Source: Spisula solida (taxonomy: Eukaryota > Mollusca > Bivalvia > Venerida > Mactridae). From it: a stretch of DNA of 64,000 nucleotides. Below, piece after piece: positions 57,401-64,000 of the stretch. A program made the translations under genes and the position numbers. How positions within the stretch are numbered: the stretch's first letter is position 1; each line of letters opens with the position of its first letter. The notes beneath the pieces were generated by a model, which searched no databases, was not told where the DNA came from, and saw only the letters and a program-made list of their open reading frames with translations. The stretch is taken from assembly GCA_947247005.1 (NCBI GenBank), contig OX365955.1, forward strand, positions 44,557,822 through 44,621,821, written 5' to 3'.

Positions 57401-60400
57401 GAAGTGGGCCTTTTCTCTAGAAAACGCTTGGTACTGCTCGCCTAGCAAAATGTTGAGAAACAGTAAGCTATTGTAAAACAATGCTCGCTGTTGGCATGTC
57501 GTTACACTAATTGAAGAACTGAATTTATTAATTTGTATCTTTCGTATAATGTGAATGTGTATTTACCAGATGTTTAAGAAAACTCCCACCCAGATAGTGC
57601 AGATGGATGCTGGCAATATGCAGGTAAGTCTGATACAAGTTAAAACAAGTAATTAAGAATTGCAAGCAATACAGAAGTCCCCTACGGGTTTTAAGCCAAT
57701 TTCAATGTTTCTGTTGCCATAGCAACCACAATTTTGGTCGGAATCAAAATATGATTGGACGTGTATTATCCCCTTATTGTCCCCTATCCACATACAAAGT
57801 TTCATAAACCTAGCTTGGAAACTGATTAAGTTATGTCAGGATCCAGAACTTTTGACGGACAGAGGGCAAACCTATAGTCCCCCACGGTCAAAAACCGGTA
57901 GGGGACTAAACAGTTAAGTTATCAATTTTAGAGGGCTGCTTTCAGCAATTCAGCTGTTCAGCCATCCTTTGACATTTTAACTTCCCCTGGTCATTGAGCT
58001 ACCTATGGAAACCTGCGTTTGAGTCTCTCTGGAGAGACTATTTCTCTCCTGATGGGTGTGAAGCAAATATCGATCTGCGGCGCCCAGGACAATCGAACAT
58101 GTTCAGACACAGCCTACAGAGATACCAATTGAATTCATACCTTGGTCGAGTGGAGCATGTGGGTTATTCTTGCTCAGAGAAATTAAGCAGTGGTCCCGAC
58201 GGGGGTTGAACCCAGGACAGCTTGATCCCGAAGCGTGCCCCACCCCTAGGCCATCGCTAATATGTCACATGTTAGTAAGTTTCTGTTTCAAGGTAGTGCC
58301 AGCCATCAACAGCACTCAGCACTGTCATGCTCTTTAGTTGTCATGTGCACCCAGGGATGTGGAATTCCTATTTCCGACTTGCCCGACTTAGGCTTTTTGC
58401 CTACGGGCAAGTAGATTTTTCCATCAGGCTTGCCCATGGGCAAGTGCAAAATTATCACGAGAAAATAATATAAAGTGCTTTTTGTGTCGCCTGAAAAGGC
58501 GACATATAGGTGTTACTTTGGCGGCGGCGGCGGCGGCGTCACAAATTGCTTGTCCGGAGCATAACTTTGTCACCTTAAGTTCAAATGACTCAAGAATTGG
58601 TATGCATGTTTCTTGCAATAAGCCGGAGTGCAGTGCGCAAGAACCATAACTCTACCTGTCATAGTTTTTGAATTATTTCCCTTTGATTGATTTTATTAGA
58701 GCATTTCTTGTCCGGAGCATAACTTTGTCACCTTAAGTTCAAATGACTCAAGAATTGGTATGCATGTTTCTTGCAATAAGCCGGAGTGCAGTGCGCAAGA
58801 ACCATAACTCTACCTGTCATAGTTTTTGAATTATTTCCCTTTGATTGATTTTATTAGAGCATTTCTTGTCCGGAGCATAACTTTGTCACCTTTAGTTCAA
58901 ATGACTCTAGATTTGGTATGCATGTTTCTTGCAATAAGCCGAAGTGCAGTGCGCAAGAACCATAACTCTACCTGTCATAGTTTTTGAATTATTTCCCTTT
59001 GATTGATTTTATTAGAGCATTTCTTGTCCGGAGCATAACTTTGTCACCTTAAGTTCAAATGACTCAAGATTTATGTTTCTTGCAATAAGCCGAAATGCAG
59101 TGCGCAAGAACCATAACTCTGCCTTGCATCGTTTTTTAATTATTTGCCTTAGATTGATTTAATTTGAGCATTTCTTGTCCGGAGGATAACTTTGTCACCA
59201 TGAGGTTGAATGACTTGAAACTTGGTATGCATGTTTCTTACCAAAAGTCCAAGTGCAGTACACAATAACCATAACTATACCTTGTGCCATTTTTCAATTT
59301 TTTCCCTTTGATTGATTTTATAAGCATTTTTTGTCCGTGGCATAACTTTGTCACCATAAGTATTAATGACTCAAAAATAGGAATGCATGTTTCTTTGCTG
59401 TGACATGAAGTGCAGTGCGCAAGAATCATAACTCTAGCTTGTGTAGTGTTTGAATGATTCCCTTCAGATTGATTTTATCAGGACATTTTTTTGTCCAGAG
59501 CATTGCTTTGTCGTTTTTAGTTCAGATGACTAGAGAACTCTTGTGAGTCTGATATGTAGCCCAATACTGGATAGTTTTCCATGACAAATGTGCATTTCGT
59601 CAGGCGACACATGCGACTCGCGGAGCTTTTATTTTACCTTAACAAAGACATATTCCTAAATTACCAACCAAAAATGATTTAAATAACAGACATTGAATTA
59701 GACCTAGTACTCAAATGCTTGACCAGATAAATAAATGTATGTAACTGAAACTTTATTGCTTTTTTGTGTTTTCTGGGGCAAGTACATTTAGTTTTCGGGC
59801 AAGTGGATTTTCAGTTCAACTTACCCATGGGCAAGTGATAAATTTGAGAATTTCCACAACCCTGGCACCATTATGTGTATATTTCTGTGTTTTTCGTGTG
59901 TATCCATATAGCATGATGTTGTGTAAAATGGTAGAATCTTCGGTCTTCATGTGCAAAATGGCCAAACTGGCTTAGTGTGTCAGTGATTTTCACAGTTTAA
60001 ATGTTAAGTATGTTTCACAAATTGTTCAGATGTTCAAGATACCTTTGCAAATATCAGAACAATGCCTCATGTATTATCAGAGTTATTGCCCTTTGAATAC
60101 AGACTGAATATCAACCAGTGTTGAGTATGAAACTTGAAATGTACAAACTAATAGCTTGCCGAGGATAACTCTAGTCTCCAGCCTTATCAATAAACAAAAA
60201 TGGATAATGTCAACACTTCACAGTCGACTTACTGCTTGTTATCAGAATAAATCAAAAGAGTACATGTAATACAGTATTAAAAGCAATTATGCACAAGATC
60301 AAACATAAATTAACCTCGGAAATGTATGTATTGCAGGGGTGTCAATTTTCCTGATTTATCCGGAATTCCGGATTTATCATTCATGAAAGAGCAATGGTTT

Positions 60401-63400
60401 CGGACCAAAATAAAAGTTATTTGATGAAAATATGGCAAGAATTGGCAAGTAATGTTAAATTTAATCTGCTCTGAATGATTTTTTCCAATACAAACTGAGT
60501 TAATTAATTAAGGAACAATGTCATCGAAGGCCTCTTGTTTGGCAAAAATGGTTGGCCGCATATGATTTTCCTGATTTTAAATTTGGCTCTGTTGGCACCC
60601 CTGGTATTGACAATTTATATATGCTAGTGTTATCGTCTGCTGACTATACCGCAGAATCAACAGTTTTTGTCTTCTTAATTTACAACAGAACTTTGACGTG
60701 AGTGGATTAATGTTGGCATTAACAGAACGTCACTCAGAGATGCCAGCAACAAACAAGTCTGCCATGCCTGTTGTTGTACCTGACCCTGATAATAAACCAA
60801 CCACGTAAGTACTCTCTCAAACCATGTATGAGTTGTTATGTAAATGTTGGCATTTTATAGAACATCACTCAGAGATGCCAGCAACAAACAAGTCTGCCAT
60901 GCCTGTTGTTGTACCTGACCCTGATAATAAACCAACCACGTAAGTACTCTCTCAAACCATGTTTGAGTTGATATGTTATTGTTGGCGTTGACAGAACGAC
61001 ACTCAGAGATGCCAGCAACAAACAAGTCTGCCATGCCTGTTGTTGTACCCAACCCTGATATTAAACCAACCACGTAAGTACTCTCTCAAAACATGTTTGA
61101 TTTTGATGGATGGACTAGAAGTATTAAACTTGTGCTTTGTATTTGTACTACTTACCCAAGCATGAATTGTGTTCCTCAGACACTCTGAAATCATTTCACA
61201 CCCAGTGATTTTGTACCGCTCTCAAACGTTTGTCAAAATATTTGATTGAATGTGATTATTTCGAAAGTGATGCCTTGTACTTTTGTATGTTAATGACAAG
61301 TTTGCTCAGCAAAATGGATCTAACCTTCCTAGAATTCAGTTTCAGCAGGTGTTTGACCCTTGGAGCTTTGTTAGAATATTATAATTTCTATGCTTCCAAT
61401 TTTTATCCAGATTTGAGCAGTTTGGTAAACCAGGGGTAATCAATCCGGACGTACAACGACAGTGTATAGAAGCTTTACTCACATCTAACAAACCTCCGGT
61501 AGAGAATTGTATGAGACCAGAATTCATGCGACTTGCACCTCCATTACACATAGCTGAGGATGAGGTAAAATAATCATACACCTCATTATACCCCCAGATA
61601 CATTGTATATGGGGGCTATATTGGAGTCATGCTTGAAGTTGGTTGGTCGGTTGGTCCGTGCAAATTTTGTCCGCGCTATTTCTCTGTAACCCTTGGCCAG
61701 ATTTCATCAAAACTTTGCATGACTGATCAGTACCAAGTCTAGTTGTGCATATCGTCGGCACACGCCAATCAGATAAATTTTAAGGGAGTTATGGCCCTTT
61801 GTTTTTTTACACTAATAAATTTTGTCCGTGCTATTTCTCTGTTACCAATGGTCGGATTTGAATGAAACTTTACGTGAATGATCAGTACCAAGTCTAGTTG
61901 TGCATATCCTCAGCACAAGTTGGTCGGATAAATTTTAAGGAAGTTATGTTTTGTTTTTTACACTTATTGATTTTGTCTACACTTTTCCTTTGTTACCATT
62001 CAATGAACGTTTGCATGAATGATCAGTACTGAGTCTACCATAGTTGTTTGTCAGAGCACATTTAAGTGGCTGTGTCAAGCAGTATCTGGAGGTATTCATC
62101 ACATTCAGTGATATTTCTTGTTTTACCTCAAATTGCTTTCTGACCAGTTTGTATATTTACTGCACAATTAATGTATCTTTCACCTTGATTGCCATTGGCT
62201 TTTATTTTTAGTCCCCTACTGGTTTTTGTTAGTCCCCTACCGGTTTTTGAACGGAGGTTTGCCCTCCGTCTGTCAGTCCGTCAAAAAATCTGGATCCTGA
62301 CATAACTGAAACAGTTTCCAAGCTAGGTTTATGAACATGATATGTGGATAGGGGGCAATAAGAGGATTATGCACGTCTCAAATATTTTGATTCTGACAAA
62401 AATTGTGGTTGCTATGGCAACAGAAACATTGAAAATGACTTCAAACCGGTAGAGGACTTCTGTATTGCTTGCAATTCTTAATGACTTGTTTTAATGGTCA
62501 GTTCAGTAATAATCAACGTCTGGAACGAATATCCAAATATTTGACATCCTTGTATAAGTATATCAAACATCAGGGGTCCTACCATTCCAGAAATCATGGT
62601 TTGCTGCACTAGAAAGAATGATTTTTTCTGAAGAAAATAAAAGTTGTTTGGTGAAAATATTATTAAAAAATTGACTAAAATGTGGTCATTTCAGGTTTTA
62701 TAACGATATAATGTTTGAAACAGAGTTTTGGTGAAGGGATGTGTGTAAATGGCACCAGGAACAGACTTGGGCCCTATTTTCAGGATTGGGCATTCCAGTA
62801 GGACCCCTGCAAACAGTTGTATGACATTTTACTGTATGGGTGTATATTAAGCATTTAACGCCTGTACCTTTTATGCTGATAGAATTCAGTTAAGTGTGTT
62901 TTTTCTGCACATTTTTCATAGTTTTAAATGTTTCTCATTTACCCTATGATTTCAGTTAGCCTGGTTAAACCCTACAGATGTTGAATACAATATTGCCTGG
63001 GATACCACAATGTGTGTCAGTAGTTCTGTAGGCGCAGAAGTTAGAAGGCTTATGACAAAAGCATTTAAAGGACCTCTGACCCCTCCACAGCAAACTCAGC
63101 TACTTGGGGAGTTAGAGAAAGACCCTAAACTTGTATACCACATCGGGCTTACACCTGCAAAGGTAATATAAACCAATCATCTGATTGCCAATCATCTGAT
63201 TGAACATTTGAAGTAAAATGTTAGTAGTGTCTCCTCTATTTGGTCTGCCATTTCTGAGTACGTTTAAATCCTTGGTTCCAGACAGGTTGTCACACAGTTG
63301 GTAACCATTATTTAAATAGCTGCAGTGCTCGACACTAACACTGGTCCGCTGGTCCGAGACCAGTGAAAATCCAGAAGGACCAGTGAAAATTCTGGAGGAC

Positions 63401-63763
63401 CAGTAACTGTCCTATATACAAATTGGGTGCTTTTGCCCTGTCGGACCAGTGGCCAAAATAGTTAGTGTCTAGGCCTGAGCTGATGACTCACGAAACAGTT
63501 ATATTAGAATGGACATAAATTATTTTAGTTGTGTGTTTGTTTGCTAATAGTTAAAGTATGCAAGGGAATGCAAGGACTCACTTAAAAGTTTCCTGATCAC
63601 TGTCTAATAAAAGTTTTTATGAGTTAACAACTTGTGATAGATCGTTTATGTATTTAATGATATGTTGATATCGTATATTACAGCTGCCAGATTTGGTGGA
63701 AAATAATCCTATTGTTGCTATAGAAGTGCTGTTAAAATTGATGCAGTCCAATCAAATCACAGA
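54401..63763 (+). CDS. CNOT11: CNOT11, CCR4-NOT subunit 11, 5' nine exons, 3' end outside window
   Basis: Nine exons (54401-54450, 55678-55783, 56041-56178, 56899-57015, 57570-57623, 60689-60804, 61411-61564, 62956-63162, 63684-63763) give 340 codons in unbroken phase. CNOT11 is a subunit of the CCR4-NOT mRNA deadenylase and binds CNOT1 together with CNOT10. Recognisable blocks are [49 protein letters not shown] and, in the C-terminal DUF2363 region, [20 protein letters not shown] then [20 protein letters not shown]. Human CNOT11 is about 510 residues, so roughly the last third is missing, and the Gly/Pro-rich N-terminal extension of the human protein is absent here. A second in-frame ATG at 54413 could also be used. 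Two exon ends are tandemly duplicated in the following introns. Confidence 0.95.
55678..55783 (+). CDS. CNOT11: CNOT11 exon 2
   Basis: Acceptor TTGATTTCAG and donor GTATGC. Residues 17-52 include [20 protein letters not shown]. Phase 0 out. Confidence 0.93.
56041..56178 (+). CDS. CNOT11: CNOT11 exon 3
   Basis: Acceptor TATTTTGTAG and donor GTGAGT at 56179. Residues 53-98 read [20 protein letters not shown] through [12 protein letters not shown]. The last 28 bases and the donor are repeated four more times just downstream. Confidence 0.93.
56151..56360 (+). repeat. 44-bp tandem repeat of CNOT11 exon 3 end plus donor, 5 copies
   Basis: Units start at 56151, 56195, 56239, 56283 and 56327, an exact 44-bp period. 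Each holds the last 28 bases of exon 3, a splice donor (GTGAGT; GTAAGG in the last) and ~16 intron bases. Only the first unit is joined to exon 3. Confidence 0.95.
56899..57015 (+). CDS. CNOT11: CNOT11 exon 4
   Basis: 39 codons between acceptor GGTTATTACAG and donor GTAAGA, phase 0. Contains [18 protein letters not shown], typical of CNOT11. Confidence 0.93.
57262..57500. mobile_element. MITE family E, degraded copy
   Basis: Contains the family's AGCACTACCGAGC, GCAAGCGCTGGC and TGCTCGCCTAGCAAA motifs in CNOT11 intron 4; the ends are eroded. Confidence 0.6.
57570..57623 (+). CDS. CNOT11: CNOT11 exon 5
   Basis: 18 codons ([18 protein letters not shown]) between acceptor ATTTACCAG and donor GTAAGT, phase 0. 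Short, but the residues match the family closely. Confidence 0.93.
57645..57907 (-). mobile_element. MITE family B, reverse orientation
   Basis: Starts AAGTAATTAAGAATTGCAAG and ends ACCGGTAGGGGACT, 20 bp after the CNOT11 exon 5 donor. Confidence 0.82.
57990..58262 (-). mobile_element. tRNA-derived SINE
   Basis: The minus-strand head AGCGATGGCCTAGGGGTGGG with B-box-like GGTTCAACCCC matches the SINE at 1283-1450 over the head; the body continues to about 57990. Confidence 0.7.
58352..59864. mobile_element. 1.5-kb hAT-like composite, ends CAGGGATGTGGAA, TSD GCACC
   Basis: CAGGGATGTGGAATTC and GAATTTCCACAACCCTG are imperfect inverted ends, with flush GCACC at 58347-58351 and 59865-59869. CTTGCCCATGGGCAAG palindromes lie inside both ends. 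A second element is nested at 58485-59626. Confidence 0.8.
58485..59626. mobile_element. Nested element with TGTCGCCTGA ends and ~157-bp array
   Basis: The left side has TGTCGCCTGAAAAGGCGACA, itself a palindrome; the right side has CAGGCGACACATGCGACTC. A GGC triplet run (58521-58537) precedes ~7 repeats of ~157 bp starting TTGTCCGGAGCATAACTTTG. The first two units are almost identical and the later ones diverge. Confidence 0.8.
60334..60603 (+). mobile_element. Family A MITE, TSD GTATTG
   Basis: Complete element with flush 6-bp GTATTG repeats (60328-60333, 60604-60609), 85 bp before CNOT11 exon 6. Confidence 0.88.
60689..60804 (+). CDS. CNOT11: CNOT11 exon 6
   Basis: Acceptor TTTACAACAG and donor GTAAGT at 60805. 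Residues 156-193 include [15 protein letters not shown]. Phase 2 out. About 94 nt of the exon plus its donor recur twice in the downstream intron. Confidence 0.92.
60711..61096 (+). repeat. ~134-bp tandem triplication of CNOT11 exon 6 end plus donor
   Basis: Copies start at 60711, 60845 and 60980. Each carries the exon 6 segment from the Leu-Ala-Leu-Thr codons to the donor GTAAGT (donors at 60805, 60940 and 61074) plus intron sequence. Copies 2 and 3 have AG dinucleotides just before the exon-like part (after TTTATAG and TTGACAG), so each resembles a 79-nt exon. Confidence 0.95.
61411..61564 (+). CDS. CNOT11: CNOT11 exon 7
   Basis: Acceptor TTTTATCCAG and donor GTAAAA. Completes a split Thr codon. 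Encodes [17 protein letters not shown] through PPLHIAEDE, including the conserved [13 protein letters not shown] block. Confidence 0.93.
61590..62050 (+). repeat. ~125-bp degenerate repeat, 3 copies
   Basis: Units share TTTTGTCCGTGCTATTTCTC, ATGATCAGTACCAAGTCTA and GATAAATTTTAAGG, preceded by a GATACATTGTATATGGGGGC motif. Confidence 0.8.
62210..62490 (+). mobile_element. MITE family B with duplicated left end
   Basis: AGTCCCCTACTGGTTTTTG is followed 20 bp later by AGTCCCCTACCGGTTTTTG, and then by the usual interior and tail. Confidence 0.82.
62571..62809. mobile_element. 239-bp hAT-like MITE, ends CAGGGGTCCTAC
   Basis: CAGGGGTCCTACCATTCCAG and TTCCAGTAGGACCCCTG are inverted; CAAACAT/CAAACAG flanks fit a decayed duplication. 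Fragments recur near 25565, 32700 and 57120. Confidence 0.78.
62956..63162 (+). CDS. CNOT11: CNOT11 exon 8
   Basis: 69 codons between acceptor TGATTTCAG and donor GTAATA, phase 0. Begins LAWLNPTD and ends [10 protein letters not shown]; start of the DUF2363 region. Confidence 0.95.
63323..63477. mobile_element. 155-bp hAT-like MITE, TSD AGCTG
   Basis: CAGTGCTCGACACTAAC and GTTAGTGTCTAGGCCTG are inverted; flush AGCTG on both sides. Same family as 42404-42557 in the opposite orientation. Confidence 0.83.
63684..63763 (+). CDS. CNOT11: CNOT11 exon 9 (last visible)
   Basis: Acceptor TATATTACAG and donor GTAAGT. 80 nt, phase 2 out, encoding [20 protein letters not shown] and then QSNQIT. The remaining exons lie beyond 64000. 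Confidence 0.93.
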
Positions 63764-63807
63764 GTAAGTTCTAGTGGCTTTGTTTGATTGTCTGGTCTTG
63801 GGTGTCC

Positions 63808-63950
63808 GTTACCTTAGCAAAGCGCTAAAGCGCGCTACTGAGCGCCTTTATTCAGTTACCTCCCGTTCAATTAAATATAGAAGGCGAGGATTACCTCCCG
63901 TGGAAAGCGCTACGTAGCGCTCGCCCATGTTAAGGGTCGCCTGGTTTAGG
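63808..63950 (+). repeat. Dispersed repeat with GCGCT palindromes
   Basis: Contains AAAGCGCTAAAGCGCGCTAC and GATTACCTCCCGT; a second copy with the same order lies at ~20825-20950. Confidence 0.6.
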
Positions 63951-64000
63951 TTATGTCTGATGAAGAGTGATTGTGAGGGGATATGCCAGTCTGTTGCTAG

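Overview
This window looks like animal genomic DNA, most likely from a bivalve mollusc. It is AT-rich, has short GT-AG exons in long introns, and is dense in short non-autonomous transposons, tRNA-headed SINEs and minisatellites of the kind common in bivalve genomes. The bivalve call is an inference from repeat style; no species is claimed. All gene models below were built by hand from splice sites and reading phase.

Three protein-coding genes are supported. (1) On + from 422 to 15980, ten exons encode the last ~2447 residues of a large nuclear protein that best fits BRD10 (KIAA2026-type); its 5' part, where the bromodomain would be, lies before the window. (2) On -, from 54168 down to 27509, seven exons encode a complete 358-residue RIC3, an ER chaperone of nicotinic acetylcholine receptors, spread over 26.7 kb. 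(3) On + from 54401, nine exons encode the first 340 residues of CNOT11, a subunit of the CCR4-NOT deadenylase; the gene runs off the right edge. Exon lengths and phases add up without a frame break in all three. RIC3 and CNOT11 start head to head with 232 bp between start codons, so they probably share a bidirectional promoter.

Layout: 1-16.3 kb BRD10-like gene; 16.3-27.5 kb intergenic sequence and untranslated ends, mostly transposon relics; 27.5-54.2 kb RIC3, whose introns carry a 46-bp minisatellite split by a 1.3-kb element, an ~0.8-kb minisatellite, a CRE-like satellite, a 4.55-kb transposon-like element filled with ~65 hairpin-forming repeats, and a young non-coding LTR retrotransposon; 54.4-64 kb CNOT11.

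The most unusual observations are: (a) two separate tandem duplications in CNOT11 that copy an exon end together with its splice donor (5 x 44 bp after exon 3; 3 x ~134 bp at exon 6); (b) the 4.55-kb element with CCGG target duplication, TGTAAC termini and a giant hairpin array; (c) a 129-bp insertion with a 13-bp target duplication that carries a hammerhead-ribozyme-like core; (d) a 257-bp-LTR non-coding retrotransposon with near-identical LTRs; and (e) many nested hAT-like MITEs whose 5- or 6-bp target duplications can be read directly. No prokaryotic, viral or CRISPR system is present.
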